Of a stretch of DNA of 64,000 nt, positions 9,962 through 20,400 are shown one piece after another. The first letter of the stretch is position 1. Every line of letters begins with the position of its first letter. The notes below the pieces were generated by a model. It was not told where the DNA came from. It saw nothing but the letters and a program-made list of their open reading frames with translations, and did not search any database. This DNA comes from a virus: the IMG/VR virus record IMGVR_UViG_3300012931_000759, positions 248,001-312,000 of that record, one strand, 5' to 3'. Made by a program: the position numbers and the translations under genes.

Positions 9962-12028
9962 ATGGCGGCACCAGTCATACCGATTCTTTTTCCATTGCCT
10001 ACCGACGGTGGGAGGGACAAGACATATCCGGAACTCGTGCGCTCGATGTCGTGTACCTGCCCGGCCGGAGCGATCATCAAGCCGAGCATCGCGCCGATCC
10101 CCGGGTTCAACCTTGGCGACATCATTGCCGACCAGTCCAAGCTGCTGGCCGCCTTGGCGGCGGGCTACAGCATGCTTACGGTGGTAATGAAGCTGGTCTC
10201 CTGTATCATCGACGTGCTCTGCGCCCTGATAAATCCCTTTTCGACCATCGCAGCTGTCGTGCGCCTGTTCGGCTCCTGCCTGCCGGACTTCATCCTGCTT
10301 CTCCCACAGCTGGCGATCCCGGCCATCATCCTCTGTATGATCAAGATCATCCTGGCCATCATTACCTACATCGTCACCGTGATTATACCCTTGATCCAGG
10401 ACATCATCGCCAACGTCCAGGACCTCATCGATGCCATCTCCACGGGGAACCAGCACGCCATCCAGGCGGTGGCCTTCAAGATCGTGTCCATCCTAAAGGA
10501 GCTGTACAACGTCGTGGGCATCCTGGCTGCGCTCGACGCCGTCCTGGCCATGGTGAAGGCTCTCCTCAGTCTAGGCATCGGCATCCCGTGCGGAGGAGGC
10601 GGGGGATCCTGTAGCGGATGCGGGGAGGCCCAGTGCCCCTCCGTGTTCGACAACTTCACCCTTTCCGGCGCAGACGGCATGTTGACGGCCACGGTGGTCT
10701 ACAGCGGCAGCCTGCTGAGCTACTTCCTGACCTTCACGTCGGCCGCGCACAACGAAGATTTCCTGGCCCTGCGGCCCTTCTTTCCGACCGGCGTCGACTA
10801 CAGCACGATAACCGACAGCACGAAGGTGCCCTATCTGCTGAATTGTAATGGATATTACACAGTTACCTCCGTGGACGAGGATGGGGCCCTGTCGCTTTTC
10901 CCGCTGCCGCAGCAGCAGCACAATGACGGATACCTGTCGAGTGTGTACTGCTCCAGTGCCATTTCAACCCCGGTTGACCCCACCGGCCGGTACGCCAGGT
11001 TCGGCACACGGGCGGCCAAGCCGCAGTTCTCCTCTGGCGACGTTGGCGTGTATCTGGAGCTTCTGGATTCCGACAGTACGGGAGCCGCGAAGAACAACGG
11101 CACATTCAGGATCTCCTCGGTTTACGACGGCTACAATGTCGTGCTCGATCACCTCAGCGCAAGCGCGTGGGATGCGCAGGCCTTGTACAACCCGTCGTTC
11201 GGCTCGGGCTGGAAAGTCGTGTGGCGCAAGGTCTACGTGCCGTCCACGGTTGGCCCGAGGCCCTACACGCTGGTTATTAACCACGAGGAGCTGATACGGC
11301 GCAATGTCATAAGTGTGGGCTGCCATCCGGACGTTCGAACAGCCGTGAAGGGGGCGAAGAATCGCAGCCCGTACCTGGATGTGCCCATTCCGCCGCTGCC
11401 CGACATCGAAGGGCTGGCGGCTGCGGCCACCGCGTGCCTCACCGCGATAGCGCCGATCGACGTCGACTCCCAGTATGTCATCGACAACTATGGTAGCATC
11501 GCGCAGGCGGCGGTTACCGCAGGCGACTGCCTCAACAGCGCGCTTGGCACCCTCGCGTCTAGCATGGTTTCGTACGCTTCGGATATCTACCCAAGGGTAT
11601 TCAGTCTTGACAAGTCGCTCCTGTCAGCGGACCGCTCGATCCAGATCGCCGGGGGAGACATCGTCGTAAGCGTCATCCCTATTGACATCAACGGCAACCG
11701 GCTCGCCGACGACCTGCCTCCCGGAGTGGTGGAGGTAAAAGTCTTCACCACCTTTGGTACACTGTCGGTGGTAGAGGAGATCCTGGACGATTCAGGTGTG
11801 TCGACCGGTGAATTCAGGGCTACTCTGACCAGTCGGATCATCGGAACGGCCGAGGTCACAGCTACCGTGGCCGACCAGTATGTCAGCAATTTCGACACCA
11901 CATTGAATCCGCCGGACTATGTGCCGCGAACGCTCGAATTGTCGTTCGTCGACGCGCGCCCGGCCGACACCAAGCCGCAGGACACGATGGAACCCCTTGG
12001 AATCGCGGGCACGGGCGGGGTGAAGTAG
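9962..12028 (+). CDS. Tail-module protein with long hydrophobic helical region and Ig-like C-terminus
   Basis: A 688-residue protein. Residues about 50-205 hold several strongly hydrophobic helices (AAGYSMLTVVMKLVSCIIDV, then LAIPAIILCMIKIILAIITY) that would span membranes if exposed. A Gly/Cys-rich hinge follows near residues 209-222 (CGGGGGSCSGCG). The middle is beta-rich, and residues about 555-640 resemble a bacterial Ig-like/invasin-type domain (GVVEVKVFTTFGTLSVVEE). No enzyme motif was seen. It sits between the spike and wedge genes, so it is probably a virion component. The hydrophobic stretch could be buried in the tail tube or act at the host membrane; this cannot be decided here. 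Confidence 0.5.
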   Translation: MAAPVIPILFPLPTDGGRDKTYPELVRSMSCTCPAGAIIKPSIAPIPGFNLGDIIADQSKLLAALAAGYSMLTVVMKLVSCIIDVLCALINPFSTIAAVVRLFGSCLPDFILLLPQLAIPAIILCMIKIILAIITYIVTVIIPLIQDIIANVQDLIDAISTGNQHAIQAVAFKIVSILKELYNVVGILAALDAVLAMVKALLSLGIGIPCGGGGGSCSGCGEAQCPSVFDNFTLSGADGMLTATVVYSGSLLSYFLTFTSAAHNEDFLALRPFFPTGVDYSTITDSTKVPYLLNCNGYYTVTSVDEDGALSLFPLPQQQHNDGYLSSVYCSSAISTPVDPTGRYARFGTRAAKPQFSSGDVGVYLELLDSDSTGAAKNNGTFRISSVYDGYNVVLDHLSASAWDAQALYNPSFGSGWKVVWRKVYVPSTVGPRPYTLVINHEELIRRNVISVGCHPDVRTAVKGAKNRSPYLDVPIPPLPDIEGLAAAATACLTAIAPIDVDSQYVIDNYGSIAQAAVTAGDCLNSALGTLASSMVSYASDIYPRVFSLDKSLLSADRSIQIAGGDIVVSVIPIDINGNRLADDLPPGVVEVKVFTTFGTLSVVEEILDDSGVSTGEFRATLTSRIIGTAEVTATVADQYVSNFDTTLNPPDYVPRTLELSFVDARPADTKPQDTMEPLGIAGTGGVK

Positions 12029-12029
12029 A

Positions 12030-13643
12030 ATGGTCACATCCTCTTCTTCCGGCACCATTTTCAAACTGGATCTCGTGAAATTCGCGAGGGATGTTATGTC
12101 CGAGGTGGATAGTGTGCGATCGTACCTTCCGGATGTTGGAGGGGATTCACAGCAGGCCGACAACCGGCCCACCGAATCCAGGGTCAACGCCTTTTTTAGG
12201 CTGATCGGTTTGCCGATGATCGTGTCGATAGCACCCGAGAACGATAAGGATAAATCGACCACCAAAGCCTCGCAACAAACCTTGACACCAGGTTTTGCCA
12301 TGGGTGGCGAACCTCCCGGTGTCCTCGGAGACAGTAAGGACGCAAAGATGCCGGATCCGATCACCGGAAACGACACGGCCCTACAGACCCTTCTCCAGAG
12401 CCGGGAGAAAACACTTCTTGAGTTAGAGAGGGAGATAGGGACTGCTGACCGTGATCAGAGACGCGTGTGGGCCTTCTATACCCCGCTTAGTCTGTCGTTG
12501 GACGAGACAGATTTCGACGAGAAGGGTCTGCTGATGTTCAAGCGCATTTCTCCGTTCATTGTGTCCTATAGAAGGATATATCCGGCACAGAACGAGTTGT
12601 CGAAACCTTTCCTAGCGAATCCGGAAAGGGGAAGGACTCCGCTGGATTCTTCTCCGATCAGGCGTCCATTTATAGAGACGGTGATCAGAATACGCATTAG
12701 CGCGCTGGAGGGAGGTAACCAACAGCAGCAGGATTATCTGGCAAATGCCAGAGTGCGGATGCAGCAGCTGTCTTCGACAGCCGCCAATGCGCTGCCGGAG
12801 GAAGCCTCGGCATACGAATCATTCATCATAGACCAGATGTTGGGGTCGATCAACCAATTTGCCGACACCTGGGTTAATCTACAGCGGCGTCGCGAGTATA
12901 TAACCACGGACACAAGCATTATCCTGAAACCGAAAACATCGTCGGCAAAAGCGAATCCTTTCGGAAAACAAGGCAATGTTGCCACGACGTTGGAATCCAC
13001 CGGCAAATCGGATCGCGGCAAGCCGAATCTTATCCAGCGCCAGGCGATCCTGAACCGCAGTATTGCGGTGGACGAGGCCCTGATCAGCCTGCTGCCTACA
13101 CAAGACGCGACCAGCCTCACTGGGGAAGAGGTAAAGAACGTCATGCCGAACGCACTCACAAACCCGTTCGTGAGTATGCTTAGGCAGCCAATCGACTGGC
13201 AAAGGAAAAAGCTAGCCGAAGTGAGTGCGCAAATTGATGCCATAACGCAGCGGGCTGATAGACTGCGCCTGGAACTCGAGATGATGACAGGTGAGTTTAC
13301 TGGCCTCTCGTTACCAGATATCGTCTTTACCATACTGGCACTTTTCCTGATCAATAAGAATGATCTTATTGGTTTGCTGGATCAGGATACCAGGACGCAG
13401 ATGTCCTATGACCCTGTACTAAAAGCGGCATTAGAAGGATCGAGTCCAACTGCCACCATCACGGCGGCGAACAACCTGCGCAATAAAGTCAAGGAACTGT
13501 ATGCCGATCTGAACGAGGCGATCAAGCAACGCCTCGACAAAAGTAAGCGCACTTCGCGGAGCAGCTCGTCTCTGCCGAACGAAAAGAATTCAAGAACGCT
13601 CAACAACCAGGAAAACTACGAAGATTTCTTGAACGAGCAATAG
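12030..13643 (+). CDS. Baseplate-region protein of unknown function
   Basis: A 537-residue, mostly helical-looking and charged protein. Gln/Asn-rich segments (QQQQDYLANARVRMQQLSS) and a heptad-like stretch near residues 390-430 (KKLAEVSAQIDAITQRADRL) suggest a coiled coil. The tail is Ser/Arg-rich (KSKRTSRSSSSLPN). I do not recognise the family. It lies between the hydrophobic tail protein and the gp25-like wedge gene in the same tightly packed operon, so a structural or assembly role in the baseplate is the best inference. Codon use is slightly more AT-rich than in its neighbours. Confidence 0.45.
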   Translation: MVTSSSSGTIFKLDLVKFARDVMSEVDSVRSYLPDVGGDSQQADNRPTESRVNAFFRLIGLPMIVSIAPENDKDKSTTKASQQTLTPGFAMGGEPPGVLGDSKDAKMPDPITGNDTALQTLLQSREKTLLELEREIGTADRDQRRVWAFYTPLSLSLDETDFDEKGLLMFKRISPFIVSYRRIYPAQNELSKPFLANPERGRTPLDSSPIRRPFIETVIRIRISALEGGNQQQQDYLANARVRMQQLSSTAANALPEEASAYESFIIDQMLGSINQFADTWVNLQRRREYITTDTSIILKPKTSSAKANPFGKQGNVATTLESTGKSDRGKPNLIQRQAILNRSIAVDEALISLLPTQDATSLTGEEVKNVMPNALTNPFVSMLRQPIDWQRKKLAEVSAQIDAITQRADRLRLELEMMTGEFTGLSLPDIVFTILALFLINKNDLIGLLDQDTRTQMSYDPVLKAALEGSSPTATITAANNLRNKVKELYADLNEAIKQRLDKSKRTSRSSSSLPNEKNSRTLNNQENYEDFLNEQ

Positions 13644-13659
13644 GGAACGGGAGACTAGC

Positions 13660-14088
13660 ATGTCTTTTGACCTGAAGATAGTCGGCAATGACCTGGCCAT
13701 GAATCCGGACGGATCTATCCAGACCGTACGGGATAACGAGAAACTGAAACAGGACATCCTGAAAGCGATCCTGACGGCGCGTGGGAGTAACAGATTTCAT
13801 CAGTGGTATGGCAGCACTGTGTCCGAAAGGACCATAGGTCAGGTGCTGGAGGCCGGGCAACTCGATGCCGAAATCCAGATATCGATACAGGAGACACTTT
13901 CGAACCTGATGTCACTCCAAACGGCCCAGACCAGGGTCCAGTACGTCTCCCCAGGCGAGACGCTAGCTGGTCTTGTCGACGTGCGCGTCGCCAAGGATTC
14001 GACGGATCCACGACAGTGGTCTATAACAGTCATAGCCCTGACACGCCAACTGACGCCTGTAGAAGAGACCTTTGTGCTAAGAATATGA
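13660..14088 (+). CDS. gp25-like baseplate wedge protein
   Basis: A 142-residue protein, matching the usual length of the T4 gp25/P2 gpW family. Family marks are visible: DLKIVGNDLAMNPDGSIQTV at the start, then KLKQDILKAILTARGSNRF, a conserved glycine before HQWYGS, and a C-terminal beta segment ending in LTRQL. gp25-like proteins join the wedge around the hub and are related to TssE of type VI secretion. The next large gene is baseplate-J-like, the standard partner. A GGGAACGGGAG leader stands before the ATG. Confidence 0.85.
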   Translation: MSFDLKIVGNDLAMNPDGSIQTVRDNEKLKQDILKAILTARGSNRFHQWYGSTVSERTIGQVLEAGQLDAEIQISIQETLSNLMSLQTAQTRVQYVSPGETLAGLVDVRVAKDSTDPRQWSITVIALTRQLTPVEETFVLRI

Positions 14089-14124
14089 ATGGAATTTTCC
14101 GTGTAAACATATACAGAGAAGGAT

Positions 14125-14187
14125 ATGGCGAAAAAGAAAGAGTATCTGCTCAAGTTTGACGGGGGTGTGATTAATGGTCAGGTTTAA
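14125..14187 (+). CDS. Possible 20-residue micro-gene upstream of baseplate-J gene
   Basis: An ATG at 14125 preceded by AGAAGGA with 2-3 bases spacing opens a 20-residue lysine-rich frame (begins MAKKKEYLLKF, ends in VINGQV). The frame overlaps the start of the next gene at 14174 in another frame. It could be translated in its own right or serve to couple ribosomes to the J gene. It is very short, and no homology can be judged. Confidence 0.35.
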   Translation: MAKKKEYLLKFDGGVINGQV

Positions 14188-17100
14188 AAGCTTCAACGAG
14201 GTCGTGCTCTCCATGTTGGAGAGACTGCGACTCACACAGCCGCAATTGGACGACAAGCCGAACTCGGTGGCTAGGGACGTATTTGTCGACCCCCCGGCTT
14301 TCGAGATCGGCGAAGTTTACGAGGCCATGCGCGCCATTGCGCGCCTTCAGTCGCTAGCCAACCTGACCGGAAACGACCTGACCAATTTCGGTGCGAATTT
14401 TGGCGCTAGTCGTAAGACAGGCACAAAGGCAAGCGGGCAGGTCGTTTTCACGTTCCGTAAGATTGACACGAATCTGACCATACCGGTCGGCACCGTAGTG
14501 ACCACCCGCAATGGCTTGAGTTTCGTCACGATCTCCAGTACTACCGTGCGGGTATCCGACTCCAACGCACTCCGGGCAACCGCAACCAGGTTGCGTGATG
14601 AGCTGGACACAGCTGGGATCACCGACCAGTACGCCATCGAAACGAGTGTTCAGGCCCAGAGTATTGGCTCGTCCGGCAACATAGCCACCTACTCGATCGT
14701 TTCCCATTCTGCATCCGGCGTCAACAGCGTTACGAACGTTGTGTCATTTACAGGCGGAACGGACGTGGAGACAGACGCAGCCTTCCGGTCACGTATCCTG
14801 GCTACATTTGCCGGGGCCAACACCGGGACATCCCTTGGATACAGGAGTCTGATTCTGGCCTTGGCAGATGCCATCGACGCGCTGGTAGTCGAGCCGGGCG
14901 ATCCCCTCATGGTCAGGGACGGGACAACCACAACGACCGACAGCAGTGGAAACACCATCGTGGCGCAGCCAGGAACGGGCGGAAAAGTCGACATCTACGT
15001 ACTGGGGGAGAACCTCCAGGCCGCCACGGACAGCTTTATTTATAAGGACAAGAGCGGCAAAAACGATCCTACCAGCCCCAACAACGACCATGTGCTCGGG
15101 CAATCGTCACTAACTCCGAACACCGCCCTTTCTCTCAACAGCAGGCGGCTGGGCGTGCTCTCCGAGGGCGAGGCGATCCCAACGCAACCTATCTCCTCGA
15201 TTACATCGGTCATCGGCAGCTCCTCCGGGCCCAATTTTGTCGAGCAGTACACCGACAGCTCGGATCAACTTGTGGGGAACTATAAGCTTGTCGGCGACAC
15301 CGGCGTGGCCCAAGGAAGCCCGTTTGGCCTCGATAAAATAGTGTGGACCTCGGATCGCATTAACATGTTGGCTGAGAGTCGCACAAAAGGCGCTTTCAAC
15401 AGCGTCGATGGCCTAGCATACACTGATGTGCTCGGCATATCGGGGATTACGCAGGATGTACGTGTGACAAACGAGAACTCGTCCGTGTCGAGCGACCGCT
15501 TCTATGTCACGGTAAAACACAAGCCTGTCCGTACCGTGAGTCGTATTTTCAACCTCACCACAGGCGAGCGGTACACGATATCCGACCAGAACCCGGACGG
15601 GCAAAGCAGCGCACTGAATGAGACGGGACGCATCAAGATCTCGGGACGAACCCTGCCAACCGCAAGCGACACACTCCAGGTAGACTATACGTGGGTGATG
15701 TCTTTTGCGCCAACTGTCGAGTTCGACACGCTGGATCCTAAGGATCCGACCAACAACGCTCAGGACTCGATCGACTGGGGCTTCCCGAACTACATCAGGG
15801 ACGAGTTGTCGTCGGCCAATCTCGACGCTTACGGCAAGCTGACGGTTGCCACGGCCTACCCGGTTGGGCGCCTGCTTGCGGTGAGCACTTTCCATCAGGA
15901 GACCCTGACGGTCGGGGGTACCTCCTCCAGGAAAACGATCACGACAATCAACACGGTTCTGAACATACATAGTATCAAGGACACTTCGAAAAGCGGGGCA
16001 GAAGTGTACAATACCCTCACAGCCGATGGCACCTTCTCCAACAGACTGATTGCGCTGCCAAGCGACTCGCTGGCTGCCCTCGGAGATCAAGTTGTTGTCG
16101 TGTATAGCACCACGGATCTGATGGACTCGTACCAGTCGGCTTCGGCCGTCGGAAAAACCATCACACTGTTCCCGTCCACATTGGTTGCCTCCGGCACCGC
16201 CGTCATGGTAGACTATGCGACCAGCCTGCTGAACATCCTACCACAGACGAACTTCACCTCGTTGCCAGTGGCTGGGGACGGCTACAACTCCTTCACGGGC
16301 ATTGATGGATACCAGCCTATGCTCGACACCTTCGCGGGAAGCGTGGTTGTCGACAACAAGCGCAGGACCCCGACGCACCTGAAGGTGACGGCCGCCGCCA
16401 TACCGACGCAGGGTACGTTAGAGTTCATCGGCATCACTATGAACAAGATCACCGGGATCTTTACGACTACAGCTGCCTCCACCGGCAGCGCCAACATTGT
16501 CGACCTAGCTCCCCTGATCAGGACCGCCGAGGGTCTTGGGCGTACGGCAACGATCCCCTCGAACATCGCAGTAGCCAGGCTTCTTTCACTGGAGGCGGTC
16601 TCGCTGGATATTACAGGGAATGTCAAATCGGTGAATACCACGTACGATCTCACAAACTACGCGTTGAAGACATCGCGTTGGGACCTGGCATACGCTACCC
16701 AGAACACCTCGCTCGGCAACGCGTCAATCCAATTGGCAGCCGTTGCCGCGAACACCAGCAGCCCGATCACAACCGGCAAACACTTGCGCGCCACTTTCTA
16801 CTACGCGAAGGGCAACGACTCCGAACGAATGTTCTTCTCCAAGAATGGCTCACAGATCACGGACAAGGTTTTCGCAAAGGTGGCGTCCATCGGACGCGTG
16901 TCCGGTTTCACGAACTCCGCCGGAGCGGTCAGCGGGCGGTTTACCGTCGACACCGCGACACAGCCGGAGCAGAACGTCGCCTACGCGGTCGACTACAGCT
17001 ACACGGCCCCGAAGAACAACGAGCGCATCACGGTGAATTACGAATACAATAAGCTCATCGGGGATGCTACTTTTGCCGTCGAGGAAGGGAGGCCGATCAC

Positions 17101-17428
17101 GGCCGATGTCTTGGTAAAAGTAGCCGAGGAAGTCAAGATCGACGTAACCGCAGAAATCATCGTGCTCCCGTCGTACGCAACCTCGTCCGACACGGTCAAA
17201 CAGGACGTGGCCGACAATATCTCGTCCAGTCTAAACGCCACGGCATTGAATACGACGCTGGATGTGTCCGATATTGTAGCCAACGCGTACAACGTAGCTG
17301 GCCTGGACAAGATCACAATCACGCGGTTCAACCAACAGGGACAATCCGGTACCGTCACAACTGTGGTTGCCGGGAAGAACCAATACCTGGCCGCCGGTAC
17401 GGTGACCATAACAGTCAAGACGCGCTGA
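14174..17428 (+). CDS. Baseplate J-like protein
   Basis: A 1084-residue protein, longer than P2 gpJ (about 300). Residues 1-75 show the J-type start (PNSVARDVFVDPPAFEIGEVY, then LANLTGNDLTNFGANFGASR). Next comes the strand-rich segment TIPVGTVVTTRNGLSF and a TDAAFRSRILATF segment with GTSLGYRSLILA, which is the core of the Baseplate_J family. A large beta-rich insertion fills residues about 300-940. The C-terminus returns to family style (VKQDVADNISSSLN, then LDVSDIVANAYNVAGLD). The protein would form the wedge ring with the gp25-like protein. The start is supported by GGGGG upstream and by the N-terminal match. Confidence 0.8.
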   Translation: MVRFKSFNEVVLSMLERLRLTQPQLDDKPNSVARDVFVDPPAFEIGEVYEAMRAIARLQSLANLTGNDLTNFGANFGASRKTGTKASGQVVFTFRKIDTNLTIPVGTVVTTRNGLSFVTISSTTVRVSDSNALRATATRLRDELDTAGITDQYAIETSVQAQSIGSSGNIATYSIVSHSASGVNSVTNVVSFTGGTDVETDAAFRSRILATFAGANTGTSLGYRSLILALADAIDALVVEPGDPLMVRDGTTTTTDSSGNTIVAQPGTGGKVDIYVLGENLQAATDSFIYKDKSGKNDPTSPNNDHVLGQSSLTPNTALSLNSRRLGVLSEGEAIPTQPISSITSVIGSSSGPNFVEQYTDSSDQLVGNYKLVGDTGVAQGSPFGLDKIVWTSDRINMLAESRTKGAFNSVDGLAYTDVLGISGITQDVRVTNENSSVSSDRFYVTVKHKPVRTVSRIFNLTTGERYTISDQNPDGQSSALNETGRIKISGRTLPTASDTLQVDYTWVMSFAPTVEFDTLDPKDPTNNAQDSIDWGFPNYIRDELSSANLDAYGKLTVATAYPVGRLLAVSTFHQETLTVGGTSSRKTITTINTVLNIHSIKDTSKSGAEVYNTLTADGTFSNRLIALPSDSLAALGDQVVVVYSTTDLMDSYQSASAVGKTITLFPSTLVASGTAVMVDYATSLLNILPQTNFTSLPVAGDGYNSFTGIDGYQPMLDTFAGSVVVDNKRRTPTHLKVTAAAIPTQGTLEFIGITMNKITGIFTTTAASTGSANIVDLAPLIRTAEGLGRTATIPSNIAVARLLSLEAVSLDITGNVKSVNTTYDLTNYALKTSRWDLAYATQNTSLGNASIQLAAVAANTSSPITTGKHLRATFYYAKGNDSERMFFSKNGSQITDKVFAKVASIGRVSGFTNSAGAVSGRFTVDTATQPEQNVAYAVDYSYTAPKNNERITVNYEYNKLIGDATFAVEEGRPITADVLVKVAEEVKIDVTAEIIVLPSYATSSDTVKQDVADNISSSLNATALNTTLDVSDIVANAYNVAGLDKITITRFNQQGQSGTVTTVVAGKNQYLAAGTVTITVKTR

Positions 17429-17438
17429 GGACCATAAG

Positions 17439-20400
17439 ATGACAAACCTGCGAGCCAAACAGCTGATGGTGAGGAGCAGCACGACAATCGAGGTGACCTT
17501 CACGGCCAGCCTCGATCCTAACATCGCTCCGTCGAACATCACCATCGATGGGGTTGGTGGCACACCGTCCGATCTCGCGGTAAAGTCGGTCTCCGTGTCC
17601 GGAGCGAAGCTGACCGTTACGGTCAAGCCGATGATCTCCGGGGCTCTGTACGAGATGGTCCTGGCCTCGACGTCCACCCAGTTCTTTGTTGGCGCGCACG
17701 GGGAAAGGCTTGTCGAGGACGGCGCCACGAACCATCTGTTCTTCACAGGCATCGAGGAAGAGAGCGATGTCTTCCAGGCACTCAGGGATTCGCTGCCGCC
17801 CATCTACGATCCCAAGGGTGGCTCCCTGCTGCGCGACCTGATCATGCCGATCGCGCGGGAGATCGAGGCGGCACAGCACGCAGCGAACGAGATTGGAGCC
17901 GCCAACTACATCTCCGTAGAGGTGACGGACGAAGGGATCACAAGGGGTTCCGGGCCATACGACCGGTTCGCAAACGAAGGTGTCTTCAAAATCCTCAGGG
18001 TGGGCGCAACTGCTACCAGCGTCGGCACCAGCAAAACAATTACGTATACTTCGTTCCCGTCTGATCCTATTAGCCTCCAGCAAGATGTCGTGGCGGAAGA
18101 GACAGTATCGAACGCGTCCGGAAGTTTAAACAGTTTCGATGGTTTGTTGATCTCTCTGTCTAATGGACCTGTCATCAATGTGTCCTCTATCGTTCTGGTG
18201 CGAGGAACCTCACAGTATGTCTACGATATTACACTGTTCCGCTACGGCCTGGAGGAAAGTAAATACGACAGCGCGAATGCCTACTCAGCTTTCGACATAA
18301 AGAATAATCAGGTGCGCTTAAGCACTGCGGCTGTCGGCCCGAGTTTTCCTCTTCCCCAAGGAAACGATATCATCAAGATCGGGTACACATACAAGAGACT
18401 TGGCCGCATTCCGAGTGTGTCCTCTGTGTCTATCACGACAACCGTCAACGTGGTCAGGGAAAGTGTTCCTGCAGTTGCGACATCCTTTTTTCTTGGACAC
18501 GCTCCAATTGTGAACAGGACAGGGGATACTGTCACTACGGGCGGTATTCAATGGATCAACCCGGCCGCCAATTTCGATCCCACCCTGAAGCACCCGGCAT
18601 TCGTGACCGAAATACCTTTCAGCGAGTCCAGCCTACCCTCTAAGGCGGGAGAGTTTGCCGTCAACTACTCGACCGGGCAGGTGATTGTGTTTGGGGTGGA
18701 TGGTTCAGGAACCGACGGAACAACCGTTGTGCCGCCAGTCGCGACCTACTGGTTCAAGCGAACTTTCCAAGACGGCCTGGATTATAACCTCTTTAGCGAC
18801 CTGTGGGAAATAGCGGCTGTGCCAGGACGCGACCTGGAAGGATCCCCGGCTACAATTTCCTTCACCTATGAAGAAACCTTTGCCGAGGGTACCGATTTCC
18901 TGTTCGCCTCGCATGTCGAGCAGATCGACGAGCGCGTCAATAACAGGCTGATCGGGGATTTTGGGCTGACAACTGAGTACGGTCCTGTGAACGAGGTGTT
19001 CCGTATTTTCAACGAGACGACCGGCGAGTTGTATCGCGTGTCCCGAATCTCCGGAAACCAAGTGTTTTTCCAGGCTACAACTCCCCCGAGACTGGTCCAG
19101 ATGGCGCGGGAGGCGGCATCATTCAACGAGCATATCCAGGCGCAGATCGTGGTTTCCGAGGAAGTGGCGATTCCCTCGAAGTCCTTCGTGGCCTTTAGGG
19201 TCGAATTACAGGATGCGAACATCGCCACAGCGACTGCCGATTATATAGGTGCCAGCTTTAACTCTTCGCTGCTGTTTTCCGACACCTCCACATTCGCGCG
19301 GGAAATGTACTTCGACCCAGAGGACACCGAGGGCAACAACCTCCAACGCCTACAACAGGTCGGGGACTACATGGTTAACTACGCCAACGGGGTCGCGCAT
19401 GTAGCAGTACTTTCCGGCAGCAGCACCGACATCGGCGACGCCTCGTACCGTTTCGGCGAGATCCTGACGGCGAACAAGCACATCACCGAAGTGTCGAACC
19501 TGTACCGCAGCGCGAGCGCCAAAGCGGAGAACGTCAAAATCTTCACAATCGGTGCCATCGTGGACGAGACGGTCGAGATCGTGGACCTGGAGCAGGTCGG
19601 CGAATCCTCCGTGGACGGCAACGCCATCCAGGTCTCCAGCGGAACTGTCGAGGTTTCGCAGGACGCCATGAGGGTGCGGCACATTTTCCAGGTGACCGAC
19701 CTGCGAACCGCCTCCGCGCCCGTGGACTTCGTGGCGGGGGCCGTGATCTCCTCGTCGCAACCCACTACGATCACGCTCGACCCAGACGGCGTGCCGGTGA
19801 CCGACTCCGGAGCAAACGGCGTCGGCCTCGAAGTCCAGACGGACGGTTTCAGGAAATACATAGAAGTCTCAAGACTTTCCAACATTGTGTCCGGTCCAAC
19901 GCAGCTTGCGACGCTGGTCGATAAGGTGGCCGACCCGGATTTCTTGGCCAGGGAATACTGGGTCATCGACATGGCGACCGGCCAGAACTACTTCGCGTTG
20001 GGGAACGACAGCTACATCGATGCCTCGGCCAACAGGATCTACCTGCCGAGCAACGTGCCTGACAGCGCCATCGGCACCTTGGTCGAGGCGCAGTACAGAG
20101 CGGCACTTCTGGACGGGGCTGCGGTCTTGGTCGACTATACCCCCGGCGACATCTTCATAGACTACACATATGTGGCCGACGAGATCCTGGTTAGCTACGA
20201 GTATGGCGACAACGTGCTGGATTGGAGCGTGTCCGATAACCTGTCGGCTGGACAGACGTACTATGTCAGCTACCGCTACGGCGCGCTGCGTGACGCGTTG
20301 CGTGACAATTTTGGCGTGCTCACTGGAATAGAAGAGCTGGCCACGGCCCCGCTTAGCCTAGAGCGCGAGTTGTACCGCGCTGGTCTTGCTGGGTCGCTCC

